Source: Methanoregulaceae archaeon (GTDB lineage Archaea; Halobacteriota; Methanomicrobia; Methanomicrobiales; Methanospirillaceae). Taken from it: a DNA stretch of 12,838 bases. Of this stretch, positions 1 to 7,187 are shown one piece after another. The notes under the pieces are model-generated. The model was not told where the DNA came from. It worked only from the letters and a program-made list of their open reading frames with translations, and searched no databases. Location: contig DUGU01000067.1 of NCBI GenBank assembly GCA_013331215.1, forward strand, positions 2,783 through 15,620, in the 5' to 3' direction. A program made the translations under genes and the position numbers. Each line of letters opens with the position of its first letter. Position 1 is the first letter of the stretch.

Positions 1-19
1 CGCACGGGGCCCAGGAGAC

Positions 20-25
20 GGTGAT
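20..25 (+). promoter_or_regulatory. Shine-Dalgarno site of the ferritin-like gene
   Basis: GGTGAT, complementary to the archaeal 16S rRNA 3' end (AUCACC), lies five bases before the ATG at 31. It supports that start over the overlapping GTG at 21 in another frame. The promoter of the operon must lie upstream of the window. Confidence 0.7.
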
Positions 26-30
26 ACCCG

Positions 31-390
31 ATGGCGAACTTCTCGAACCCATTCTCTGGAAACGTGCCCGACCGCAAGATGACCCTCGAGGAGCTGGTCC
101 GTGCCATGCGCCTCAACGTGGCGGCGGAGGAGGACGCGACCACCCTTTACATGGCTCACGCCGAGGCGACCGACCACCCCCTCGCGAAGAAGGTCCTGAT
201 CGACATCGCGAACGAGGAGCGCGTCCACGTCGGCGAGTTCAATCGGCTGATCCAGCTCCTGACCGGCGACGAGGACAAGTGGCTCGCGGACGGCGCTGCG
301 GAGGTCGACGCGATGGCCCGGGGGCTCGGCGCCCCCGAGAGTGCGGCCGATGAGGGCCCGAAGACGACCGTCGGATCGCTCAAGGAGTAA
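31..390 (+). CDS. Encapsulin-associated ferritin-like cargo protein
   Basis: This 119-residue protein is a small ferritin-like subunit that probably oxidises Fe(II) inside an encapsulin shell. Two helices are visible. The first (about 19-47) carries E33 and D35 in an AEEDA motif; the second (about 50-77) carries E62/E63 and H66 in EERVHVGEF. This E plus ExxH set is typical of encapsulated half-ferritins that build a four-helix di-iron site by dimerising. By eye the core resembles the N-terminal part of the Pyrococcus furiosus protein in which ferritin-like domain and shell are fused. After an acidic, flexible linker the protein ends in TVGSLKE (113-119), a typical family-1 cargo-loading peptide. 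The shell gene starts four bases after the stop, so this is a two-gene operon. The family assignment is strong; iron oxidation and storage are inferred from the family. Confidence 0.93.
   Translation: MANFSNPFSGNVPDRKMTLEELVRAMRLNVAAEEDATTLYMAHAEATDHPLAKKVLIDIANEERVHVGEFNRLIQLLTGDEDKWLADGAAEVDAMARGLGAPESAADEGPKTTVGSLKE
383..387 (+). promoter_or_regulatory. Shine-Dalgarno site of the encapsulin gene, inside the cargo gene
   Basis: AGGAG lies seven bases before the shell-gene ATG at 395. It is written within the last two sense codons (AAG GAG, Lys-Glu) of the cargo gene, so the end of the docking peptide and the ribosome binding site of the shell overlap. This suggests translational coupling and fixes the shell start at 395 rather than at the upstream in-frame ATG at 341. 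Confidence 0.75.
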
Positions 391-394
391 GGAT

Positions 395-1177
395 ATGGCC
401 ACTGACTACCTTTCACGCGACGAGGCCCCGATCGGGGCCGATGTATGGGCGATGCTCGACGAGACCATGGTGGGCGCAGCAAAGAGCCAGCTCTCGGTCC
501 GCCGCCTCCTCGAGATCGAGGGGCCGTACGGCTTCGGTCTCAAGTCGGTCCCGCTCGACGACCGGGAGGCGAGCGAGGGCGTGGCCACAAGCCCGTGCCT
601 CCCGCTCGCCTGGCTCACCACCTCGTTCTGGCTCGGCAAGCGCGACCTCGCGGGCTACGAGTACGCGGGTGTCCCCCCGAACCTCGGCGTGCTTGCCGAG
701 GCCGCGATAGAGGCCGCGAGAAAGGAGGACGACGTCCTCCTGAACGGGTCGGGCGGCTCGCCGGGCCTGATGAACCTGCCGGGGGCCGGCACGAGCTCGC
801 TCGGAAAGTGGGACAAGACCGGCGCGGCCGCGAACGACGTCATCGGCGCCGTGACGGCCCTCGACGCGGAGGGCTTCCACGGCCCGTACCTGCTCGGCCT
901 CTCGCCGCGCCGGTACAACCTCCTCTTCCGCCGGTACGAGATGGGCGGGACCGAGCTCGAGCACCTCTCCCAGATGGTGCGGTCGATCGTCAAGCTCCCT
1001 GCGCTCGAGGACGGCGGTGTCCTGATCGCCGAGGGGCGGCAGTATGCCGCGATCGTGATGGGCCAGGACCTCTCGCTCGGCTTCGTCGGGCCGAGGGTCG
1101 ACGCCCTCGAGTTCTCCATCTCGGAGAGCCTCGCCCTCCTCGTGCGCGAGCCGCGTGCTGTCCGCGTCCTCGGCTGA
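395..1177 (+). CDS. Family-1 encapsulin shell protein (HK97 fold)
   Basis: This 260-residue protein is the shell subunit of an encapsulin nanocompartment, close to the usual 260-270 residues of family 1 (linocin M18-like). Recognisable family features are an N-terminal helix opening with YLSRDEAPI, the EGPYGFG segment, a mid-protein GFHGPYLLGLSPRRYNLL strand-helix region, and the C-terminal VMGQDLSLGF...FSISESLALLV segment, which matches the conserved GQDLSIGY...FITETF part of the Thermotoga maritima protein. It is transcribed with the upstream ferritin-like gene, whose TVGSLKE tail should dock on the inner shell surface. In a by-eye alignment the Trp in the T. maritima LDLWELD segment (linked to flavin binding) falls on Arg within FWLGKRDLA, so flavin binding may be absent; this point is uncertain. 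The likely role is iron sequestration and oxidative-stress protection. Confidence 0.95.
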   Translation: MATDYLSRDEAPIGADVWAMLDETMVGAAKSQLSVRRLLEIEGPYGFGLKSVPLDDREASEGVATSPCLPLAWLTTSFWLGKRDLAGYEYAGVPPNLGVLAEAAIEAARKEDDVLLNGSGGSPGLMNLPGAGTSSLGKWDKTGAAANDVIGAVTALDAEGFHGPYLLGLSPRRYNLLFRRYEMGGTELEHLSQMVRSIVKLPALEDGGVLIAEGRQYAAIVMGQDLSLGFVGPRVDALEFSISESLALLVREPRAVRVLG

Positions 1178-1189
1178 ACCCCTTCACCC

Positions 1190-1202
1190 TCGTTTTTCTT
1201 CC
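1190..1202 (+). terminator. T-rich terminator of the encapsulin operon
   Basis: CTCGTTTTTCTTC begins 13 bases after the encapsulin stop codon. Short T-runs on the coding strand are the usual archaeal intrinsic terminators. Confidence 0.5.
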
Positions 1203-1249
1203 AGACGAAACCCGGGCGGAAGCCGGAATGAAGAGAGCAGCAAACCCCC

Positions 1250-1274
1250 GACCGGGGCGATCGGTGCCCCGGTC
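1250..1274. terminator. Inverted repeat between convergent genes
   Basis: GACCGGGGC and GCCCCGGTC form a perfect nine-base-pair stem around a seven-base loop. It lies between the 3' ends of the encapsulin operon and the MFS gene, 23 bases past the latter's stop. On the minus strand it is followed by a pyrimidine-rich stretch. The position suggests a transcript end or 3' stabiliser for the MFS mRNA; no other role is visible. Confidence 0.45.
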
Positions 1275-1296
1275 CCGTGATGTTTCCTTTCGATCT

Positions 1297-2520
1297 TCAA
1301 TTTCCCTGTTCGACCGTGTGCGGGAGGGGATTGCTTCCCTGTCCCCTGATCATTGCGAGAATGTACGGCAGGGCGAGCACGAACGCCGCACACCCGAATG
1401 CAAGGAACATATTAGTGTATGTTACAGCAACGGCGATGACCGGCACTAACGCGAGCGTGGAGGCGAACTGGCCGAGGTTCAGGGAGACCGAGAACCCGCC
1501 GCTCGCCCTGCCGAGAAACTGTTTTGGCGTGATTGCGGCAATCCAGGTCAGGATCGCCGGCATCAAAATGCCATTGCCCAGACCGATGAAGATCACCGCG
1601 AACCCAACGACGGCAAGCGACGTGGCTACCCCGAGACTGCAGTAGCCGACCCCGAAGAAGATGAACGTGAGGGCGAGGATCGTGTATCGCTGGAGTCTCC
1701 AGGCGATCCTCCCGTAAAAGACTCCGATGAGCGATGCGGCACAGCCCATGATCCCCAGGAATAATCCGCTGGTCAGCGCGGTGTTTTCGCCAAGGATCCT
1801 CGCCGCATCCATATTCGCTATTAAGTAGGGGAACTTGATGGGCATGAGGAAGAACAGCATACTGCCGAGAAACAGGGTGATATATCCCGGGAAGAGGGGA
1901 CTGACAGGGAATTTTTCACCGGACTCGACACTATTCCTTTCTATTTTCGGAAGAACGGGTTCTCTCATCGTGAGGAGAACACCTGCGAGAATGATAATTC
2001 CAATCAGGTAGATCAGGAACGCTGCACGCCAGGAGATGCCGGCGAGAGCCCCCCCGCTCATTTCAAGGATTAATACCCCAAAACCCATTGCCGCTGCCTG
2101 ATACCCGAGGACTCTGGTTCGTGTCACTCCGTCGTAATAACAGGGAATCAGGGAGGACGTCGTACAGGTGATGCCGGCAATGCCGACTCCAAGGACGAAT
2201 CTTCCTACTAATAGTGCGTATATGGACGTTAGATAATATCCGGAACTCCCTGCGATGGTGAAGACGGCGATGGAGGCGACAAGGACTTTGATCTTGCCGA
2301 TCCGATCCGAAAGAGCACCGACGAAGATGCCCGTGAGAGCGATTGCCAGCGAAGGGAGCGTAACGATTAACGAGACGAGGTATTCCGGTGCATCGGGAAA
2401 TGCCCGGGTGATGAGTGGCAGAGCCGGTGCGACGGCTGCTCCGCCCATGAGGATCATCATGGCTGAGAGTAAGAGGAAGACTAATGTCCATCTCGTCGGT
2501 TTAAATGGTCCAGTACCCAT
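1297..2520 (-). CDS. Major facilitator superfamily (MFS) transporter
   Basis: This 407-residue, very hydrophobic protein has the length and pattern of a 12-helix MFS carrier. It has the MFS motif A between helices 2 and 3 (GALSDRIGKIKVL, about 68-80), a GRFVLGVGIAG segment with the helix-4 arginine (R107), and a central cytoplasmic loop around residues 185-210 rich in charged residues. The general pattern resembles the DHA1 drug:proton antiporter group, but the substrate cannot be read from sequence. The start at 2520 is the first ATG and gives a short cytoplasmic N-terminus before helix 1; a GAGG lies too close to be a convincing ribosome site. It is divergent from a TrmB-type regulator, which probably controls it. 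The DNA looks less GC-rich than the flanking genes, with AT-ending codons more frequent, consistent with but not proof of acquisition as a unit with the regulator. Confidence 0.88.
   Translation of the reverse strand: MGTGPFKPTRWTLVFLLLSAMMILMGGAAVAPALPLITRAFPDAPEYLVSLIVTLPSLAIALTGIFVGALSDRIGKIKVLVASIAVFTIAGSSGYYLTSIYALLVGRFVLGVGIAGITCTTSSLIPCYYDGVTRTRVLGYQAAAMGFGVLILEMSGGALAGISWRAAFLIYLIGIIILAGVLLTMREPVLPKIERNSVESGEKFPVSPLFPGYITLFLGSMLFFLMPIKFPYLIANMDAARILGENTALTSGLFLGIMGCAASLIGVFYGRIAWRLQRYTILALTFIFFGVGYCSLGVATSLAVVGFAVIFIGLGNGILMPAILTWIAAITPKQFLGRASGGFSVSLNLGQFASTLALVPVIAVAVTYTNMFLAFGCAAFVLALPYILAMIRGQGSNPLPHTVEQGN
2499..2507 (+). promoter_or_regulatory. Possible TATA box for the TrmB-type regulator
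   Basis: GTTTAAATG (TTTAAATG core) sits just inside the 5' end of the divergent MFS gene. A start site about 25 bases downstream (near 2530) would give a leader of roughly 55 bases containing GTGAG at 2568-2572 as a weak ribosome site. By-eye match only. Confidence 0.35.
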
Positions 2521-2539
2521 GCCTCATCAGATTACCGCT

Positions 2540-2549
2540 ATCGAACGAT
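2540..2549. promoter_or_regulatory. Small palindrome in the divergent promoter region
   Basis: ATCG-AA-CGAT is a ten-base palindrome near the centre of the 63-base gap between the MFS and TrmB-type genes, where an autoregulatory operator would be expected. It is not the TACT-N3-AGTA site known for TGM-type TrmB regulators. Palindromes this short occur by chance, so it is only a candidate. Confidence 0.2.
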
Positions 2550-2583
2550 GAAGAAAATGCTCCTGAAGTGAGTAGCTCCAGTC

Positions 2584-3354
2584 ATGATCGACGATTCGTT
2601 GCTGTCGCAACTGAAAGGAATCGGGATGAGCGAATACGAGGCGAAGGTGTATGTGATCCTGTCGGCGTTGCGGGTGGCGAGTGCTCGCGAGATCCATGAA
2701 CAGACGAAGATCCCCCGCGGCAGAATCTATGAGACGCTCGCCTGGTTGGCCCAGAAAGGGTTTATCGTCTCGTCCGGGACGTCGCCGGTGCGGTACTCGC
2801 CCGTCGATGTGATCGAGACGTTCGAGCGGCTGAGACGGGAATCCGCGACGTCGCTCGAAGGACTGTATCAGCGCATGAAGGCCCTGGAGACCGAGACGCC
2901 GGAACCCCTCATGCTGGGATATGAACTGCGCACTGAATGGACCCGGGACAATCAGATCCGGATGATGCTGCGCCGGGCGAAATCGGAAATTATTCTTCTC
3001 TGCGATGATGAAGCATTTCTCACCGCCTATGGCAGCGATATTGCACGAGCGGCACAACGGGTCGATGTATACCTTGTTATCGGAAGAAAGGAACTCTCCC
3101 GGTCCGCCCCGATACAGTGCTATGCCGGCGGGAGCGATATTGCGTCGTCCCTCTTTCGCCATGAAGCCGGAGAGAACATCGGGCTCTCGATGAAGCTGTT
3201 ATTGATGGCGGACCGCCGGGAGTCTCTCTCGGTCATGGAAGAGAACGGGAGGTTGACGGGGATCTTCGTCTGCCCCGATATTTACGCCAGCTATCTGTCG
3301 CGAAAGATCGTGCAGGAGATCCGGCCGGTCGAGAGGTCGCGCAGGGGAGCGTGA
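2584..3354 (+). CDS. TrmB-family transcriptional regulator
   Basis: This 256-residue protein has the TrmB layout. An N-terminal winged helix-turn-helix covers about residues 4-72: GMSEYEAKVYVILSALRVAS leads into the hallmark recognition segment IPRGRIYETLAWLAQKGFI (43-61). A charged, probably coiled helix follows (about 75-105) and serves as dimerisation linker. The C-terminal domain (about 112-250) matches the ligand-sensing TrmB_C region of phospholipase-D-like fold, including the WTRDNQIRMMLRRAKSEIIL stretch, and lacks the catalytic HKD motifs as expected of a sensor. Known TrmB proteins bind sugars; the ligand here is unknown. The gene lies 63 bases from, and divergent to, the MFS transporter, so the simplest reading is a local ligand-responsive regulator of that exporter and of itself. 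The start is the first ATG that gives a complete winged helix; the ribosome site is weak. Confidence 0.88.
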   Translation: MIDDSLLSQLKGIGMSEYEAKVYVILSALRVASAREIHEQTKIPRGRIYETLAWLAQKGFIVSSGTSPVRYSPVDVIETFERLRRESATSLEGLYQRMKALETETPEPLMLGYELRTEWTRDNQIRMMLRRAKSEIILLCDDEAFLTAYGSDIARAAQRVDVYLVIGRKELSRSAPIQCYAGGSDIASSLFRHEAGENIGLSMKLLLMADRRESLSVMEENGRLTGIFVCPDIYASYLSRKIVQEIRPVERSRRGA

Positions 3355-3446
3355 TAGGGACTGCTCCTGAAACCGGGGTCACCCCCTTGATTCCTCTCAC
3401 TGCACTACGGTATACCGTCGACCCTCGTATCCCCCCCGCGCTGTTT

Positions 3447-3460
3447 CGAAACGTATTAAT
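3447..3460 (+). promoter_or_regulatory. BRE/TATA promoter of the PEGA-repeat gene
   Basis: CGAAACGTATTAAT combines a purine-rich BRE-like CGAAA with a TATA-like TATTAAT. Initiation about 25 bases downstream (near 3482) would leave a leader of about ten bases. No Shine-Dalgarno sequence precedes the ATG at 3492, so a very short or absent leader fits. The rest of 3355-3491 shows no gene. Confidence 0.5.
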
Positions 3461-3491
3461 CCGCCCCAGCGGATTGCCTATTGCGAACACT

Positions 3492-5099
3492 ATGACACCG
3501 TTCAGATTCTCATGCCTCATTGCGGGGCTCATTCTCGTCCTCGCGGCGCTCGCGGCCCCCGTCCTCGCCGACGGCGACATCGGTCTCGTCCGGGTCTCGT
3601 CATCCCCCGGCGGGGCGCTCGTCTACATCGACGACATCTATCGCGGTGCGACCCCGATGGGCCAGGGCCAGTCCCCGGCCATCGAGGTCACGGCGAGCAC
3701 GCAGCACACGATCCGGCTCGTCAAGCAGGGGTACCAGGACTACGCGACCACGTTCTCGGTGGACGCGGGGCAGCTCCGCGACATCACGGGGACGCTGCCG
3801 CCCGTCACGCAGACCTCGACCTTCGGCACGATCTCGGTCCTGTCCACCCCCAGCGGGGCGAGCGTCTATATCGACGGGACCTTCTACGGGACGACCCCGG
3901 CAGCGGGCGGATCGCCGGTCGTCCAGAGCGTCCTCGCGGGCAAGCACCGGGTCTCGGTCCAGCTGGACGGGTACGCCACCTACTCGACCACGGTCGACGT
4001 CGCGTCGGGCCAGACGCAGAATGTCGTTGCCACGCTCAGCTCCGACCAGGCCAACGGCGCCATCCAGGTCTCCACGAGCCCTGGCGGAGCAACGGTCAGC
4101 CTCGACGGCACGGACGTCCGGACAGCACCGGCCACATATGCGAACGTGGCCCCCGGCATGCATATGGTCGTGGCGACTCTTGACGGATACGAGCCGCTCT
4201 CGCGGTCGGTCCAGGTGAACGCCGGGCAGACGGCCCAGGCCACCCTGACCCTGAACCGGATCTCCCCCTCGGTCGGCGCCGTGCACATCACGTCCGTCCC
4301 GTCCGCCGCGGACATCTACATCGACGGCGCCTACCGCGGCTCGACGCCGATCACGATCGGCAATCTCGCGACGGGCAGCCACGCCGTGCTCCTCCGCCGC
4401 TCCGGGTACCAGGAGTACTCGACAACGGTCTCGATCGCCACGGGCTCGACCCTCGAGCTCCCGGTGACCCTGGCCGTGCAGCCGTCCACGAGCGGATCCG
4501 TCGATGTGGTCTCGTACCCGGCCGGCGCCTCGGTCTACCTCGACGGGGCCTACAGCGGGCAGACGAACCCCTGGGACGCGCTCGACATGCCGGGCGTGGC
4601 TCCGGGAGAGCACGATATCGCCCTCTCCCTGGGCGGGTACTACGACTACGTGACGACCGTCACCGTGACGGCGGGCAGGGCAACGAGCGTGGTCGCCACG
4701 CTCAAGGACATGCCGGGCGCGAACCCGAGCGGCCAGGTGGCTGCGGTCTCGTCGCCCTCGGGGGCGATGGTCTATCTCGACAGCGTCTACCGCGGGCTCA
4801 CCCCCCTGACCATGGTGACCGTCCCGACGGGCGCGCACACCCTCCTGATCCGCTCGTCCGGGTACCAGGACTGGGCCACCTCGGTCCAGGTGACCGAAGG
4901 GGATACGGCGCAGGTCTCGGCCGCGCTCGCAGCCAGCGGGGCGGCGACCCCGACCGCGACGCTGACCACGGCGGCCACCACCGTGACGGTGCCGCCGACA
5001 ACGGCCGTCCCGACCACGACCAGGTCGGGCCCCGTCGACGGGCTCGCGCTCGCCGGGGTCGTTCTGGCGGGCCTGCTGGTCCTGCGGGTCCGCCGATAA
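3492..5099 (+). CDS. Exported, membrane-anchored protein with six PEGA repeats
   Basis: This is a 535-residue surface protein. Residues 1-26 form a signal peptide (hydrophobic core SCLIAGLILVLAALAAPVLA). Six PEGA repeats follow, at about 31-102, 112-183, 189-254, 262-328, 335-404 and 414-479. Each has the SxPxGAxVYIDGxYxGxTP core followed by GxHxVxLxxxGYxxYxTTVxVxxGxT and a closing VxATL strand. A Thr/Pro-rich stalk (485-512), one membrane helix (about 515-531) and a basic RVRR tail complete it. PEGA domains are beta-sandwich modules common in surface proteins of methanogens; no enzymatic function is known for them. I chose ATG 3492 instead of the in-frame start at 3351 because it places the signal peptide at the N-terminus and follows the promoter, whereas 3351 overlaps the regulator's stop codon. 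The gene ends three bases from the convergent antiporter. Likely role: adhesion or cell-envelope architecture. Confidence 0.9.
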   Translation: MTPFRFSCLIAGLILVLAALAAPVLADGDIGLVRVSSSPGGALVYIDDIYRGATPMGQGQSPAIEVTASTQHTIRLVKQGYQDYATTFSVDAGQLRDITGTLPPVTQTSTFGTISVLSTPSGASVYIDGTFYGTTPAAGGSPVVQSVLAGKHRVSVQLDGYATYSTTVDVASGQTQNVVATLSSDQANGAIQVSTSPGGATVSLDGTDVRTAPATYANVAPGMHMVVATLDGYEPLSRSVQVNAGQTAQATLTLNRISPSVGAVHITSVPSAADIYIDGAYRGSTPITIGNLATGSHAVLLRRSGYQEYSTTVSIATGSTLELPVTLAVQPSTSGSVDVVSYPAGASVYLDGAYSGQTNPWDALDMPGVAPGEHDIALSLGGYYDYVTTVTVTAGRATSVVATLKDMPGANPSGQVAAVSSPSGAMVYLDSVYRGLTPLTMVTVPTGAHTLLIRSSGYQDWATSVQVTEGDTAQVSAALAASGAATPTATLTTAATTVTVPPTTAVPTTTRSGPVDGLALAGVVLAGLLVLRVRR

Positions 5100-5102
5100 C
5101 TT

Positions 5103-6980
5103 CTATTTTTTTTCTTCCGCGCCCGAAAACCGGGCGCCGACACCGGAGAGCCCGGACGGCGAGCCGATGAGCACGACCACGTCCCCCGGCAGGAGCGCCT
5201 GATCGCCCGGTGGGTTCGTGATGGTCCCCCCCTCGCGCCGGACGGCCAGGACGGTCGCGCCGTACCGGTCGCGCAGGCCCGACTCCTCCAGCCGGAGGCC
5301 CGCGAGCGGCGACGCGGACGCGACGCGATAGGTCCGGATGTCGAGGTCGTACAGCCGGCCCTTCGCGTCCACGCCCGTCCCGGCCGGTGCACGGAGCGAC
5401 CTGAACATGGCGTACCCGTCGGCGCGCACGCGGTCGACGTAGCCCTCGATCTCGTTGAACGGGACCATGTAGACCGAGAGGACGCGGGCGACGAGCTCGA
5501 TCAGGGCCTCGAACTCCTCGGCGATCACCTCGTCGGCCCCGCTCTCGCGGAGTTTTTCGACCTCGCCGGCGTACCGCACGCGGACCGCGATGAAGAGCTC
5601 GGGGTTCACGGCCCGGGCGGCCCGGACGATCCGCTCGACCGCGCCGGGGTCGGAGATCACGCAGACGAGCGCCCGGGCGCGGTCCGCGCCGGCACTCCGG
5701 AGAACGCCGGGGTGGGCCGCGTCGCCGAAGAGGATCGGTTCGCCGGCCGCCAGCTCGTGCCGGACGGTCTCGGGGTTCGCCTCGATCACCGTGTAGGCGA
5801 TGCCGGACTCGCGGGCGATCCGGGCGATCTTCCGGCCCGAGAGGCCGTACCCGATGATCACCAGGTGGTCCGCGAGGGGCGACGGCTCCTGCTCTCCGCC
5901 GCGCTGGGGGACGGCCGCGGCCAGGCGGTCGCCGATGGCCCGGGAGAGCTGGATCAGGAACGGTGCGGCGGCCATCGAGAGGACGGCCGCGTTGAGGAAG
6001 AGCTGGTACGCGCCGGCCGACAGGACGCCGAGCGAGCTGGCCGCGGTCGCGATCACGAACGAGAACTCCCCGACGTGAGCGAGCGAGAGCCCTCCGATCA
6101 CCACGGGGCGGACGGAGAGGCCGAGCGCCCGCGCCGAGAGCATACCGAAGAGTGCCTTGACGACGATAATTCCGAGGGTGAGCCCGCCCACGAGGAGCGG
6201 ATTGGCGAGGAGGTAGTCGATCTCGAGGAGCATCCCGATCGAGACGAAGAAGAGCCCGGCGAAGATATCGCGGAACGGCAGGACCAGGGTCAGGGCCTCG
6301 TGGCGGAACTCGGAGTCGGCGATCAGCAGGCCGGCGAGGAACGCCCCGAACGCGAACGAGAGACCGAGCATTCCCGCGACGTAGACCGTGAGCACGCAGA
6401 TGCCGACGACGGAGAAGAGGAAGACCTCGCTCGACCTGACCCGCGCGGCTTGGTAGAGGAGGGCCGGGACTCCCCAGCGGAGGCTGATCAGGATTGCGGC
6501 GAGGACGACTCCGCCCTGGAGGAGCTTGAGCGGCACCCCCCCCAGCGCGAGGGGGGCCTCGCCGGCGAGCAGGGGAAGCAGGAGCATGAACGGCACGACC
6601 GCGAGGTCCTGGAAGATCAGGACCGAGAGCAGAAACCGGCCGTGCGGAGACCCGGTCTCGCCCCGCTCCCCGAGCGCGCTCATCACGATCGTCGTGCTCG
6701 AGATCGCGATCATCATGCCGAAAACGACGGCGACCGGAGGGGCGAGGCCAAGGAGGAGGGCCGCGGCGACGACTGCCCCCCCCGTCAGCAGGAGCTGGAG
6801 CGCACCGCCGAGCACGAGCATCCGGCGGGCGGTGAGGAGCTCGCGGAACGAGATCTCGAGGCCGATGGTGAAGAGCAGGAGGATCACGCCGAGCTCGGCG
6901 TATCGCCCGATCATCTCCGTATCCGTGACCAGCCGGAGGCCGGACGGGCCGATGAGAAGGCCGGCGAAGAGGTAGCCCAC
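5103..6980 (-). CDS. KefB-type CPA2 cation:proton antiporter with TrkA-N and TrkA-C domains
   Basis: This membrane antiporter exchanges monovalent cations (K+ or Na+) for protons. Numbering from GTG 6980 (625 residues), the transport domain spans about 1-350 with GYLFAGLLIGPSG, LLFTIGLEI, the CPA2 signature FQDLAVVP (123-130), FGAFLAGLLIADSEFRHE (about 211-228) and GGLSLAHVGEFSF (296-308). A cytosolic TrkA-N (RCK) domain follows at about 371-490, with the nucleotide motif GYGLSG (377-382) and an acidic E400 at the end of the second strand that favours NAD(H). A TrkA-C domain occupies about 545-612 (RYGATVLAVRREGG, PGDVVVLIG). GTG 6980 falls in the middle of the conserved KIPGIVGYLFAG segment, so the first helix is missing from this model; see the N-terminal extension entry. 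Nucleotide or ligand binding at the RCK domain probably gates transport. It is convergent with the PEGA gene. Confidence 0.9.
   Translation of the reverse strand: MGYLFAGLLIGPSGLRLVTDTEMIGRYAELGVILLLFTIGLEISFRELLTARRMLVLGGALQLLLTGGAVVAAALLLGLAPPVAVVFGMMIAISSTTIVMSALGERGETGSPHGRFLLSVLIFQDLAVVPFMLLLPLLAGEAPLALGGVPLKLLQGGVVLAAILISLRWGVPALLYQAARVRSSEVFLFSVVGICVLTVYVAGMLGLSFAFGAFLAGLLIADSEFRHEALTLVLPFRDIFAGLFFVSIGMLLEIDYLLANPLLVGGLTLGIIVVKALFGMLSARALGLSVRPVVIGGLSLAHVGEFSFVIATAASSLGVLSAGAYQLFLNAAVLSMAAAPFLIQLSRAIGDRLAAAVPQRGGEQEPSPLADHLVIIGYGLSGRKIARIARESGIAYTVIEANPETVRHELAAGEPILFGDAAHPGVLRSAGADRARALVCVISDPGAVERIVRAARAVNPELFIAVRVRYAGEVEKLRESGADEVIAEEFEALIELVARVLSVYMVPFNEIEGYVDRVRADGYAMFRSLRAPAGTGVDAKGRLYDLDIRTYRVASASPLAGLRLEESGLRDRYGATVLAVRREGGTITNPPGDQALLPGDVVVLIGSPSGLSGVGARFSGAEEKK
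5106..5116 (+). terminator. T-run terminator of the PEGA gene
   Basis: Eight T (5106-5113) followed by CTT start seven bases after the PEGA gene stop codon. On the other strand the same bases encode the C-terminal Lys-Lys of the convergent antiporter, so the terminator is inside that gene's coding sequence. Confidence 0.6.
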
Positions 6981-7104
6981 GATCCCCGGGATCTTGAGCC
7001 GGTTGCAGACGAAGAGCGCCGCGATCGAGAACCCGAAGATCGCGAGGAACTCGAAGAGGAGCCCGGGGTCGAGCGAGCCCGCTACCAGGAGACGTCCCCC
7101 CCAT
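6981..7104 (-). other. Detached N-terminal segment of the antiporter (apparent homopolymer frameshift)
   Basis: Reading upstream in the antiporter frame gives LLVAGSLDPGLLFEF, then LAIFGFSIAALFVCNRLK and IPGIV, the expected first helix and following loop of a KefB-type protein. That frame is open to a stop codon at 7137-7139 yet has no ATG, GTG or TTG above 6980. An ATG does lie at 7104, one base out of frame, and between it and the helix is a run of seven G (C at 7096-7102 on the plus strand). Removing one G gives MGGRLLVAGSLDPG joined in frame to the antiporter. A sequencing or assembly error, a real frameshift or slippage in the homopolymer would all explain this. Confidence 0.7.
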
Positions 7105-7187
7105 GGCGAACGTTTATGCCGTGCGTATCTGCAAGGCTAAACCGGAACATTGATATCAGCAAACAATAGTAGTTGAAATGAAACTTC

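Noticed and set aside
445..1449. 334-residue plus-strand open frame overlapping the encapsulin gene
   Set aside because: Alternate frame of a clear encapsulin gene, Arg-rich, continuing into the 3' end of the MFS gene on the other strand.
3351..3491. Longer PEGA gene start at 3351
   Set aside because: It would put 47 non-hydrophobic residues before the signal peptide and overlap the regulator's stop codon; a BRE/TATA element lies inside the extension.
3600..4838. 412-residue minus-strand open frame opposite the PEGA gene
   Set aside because: Arg/Asp/Val-rich, repeats only mirror the PEGA repeats; no signal or domain.
4798..7104. 768-residue minus-strand open frame from ATG 7104
   Set aside because: It is the neighbouring frame of the antiporter gene, Arg/Pro/Gly-rich without recognisable domains, and runs on past the antiporter's end. 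Only its ATG is of interest, as the probable lost start of the antiporter.
5712..7169. 485-residue plus-strand open frame opposite the antiporter
   Set aside because: Extremely Glu/Asp/Arg-rich composition without domains, the usual antisense shadow of a GC-rich membrane protein gene.
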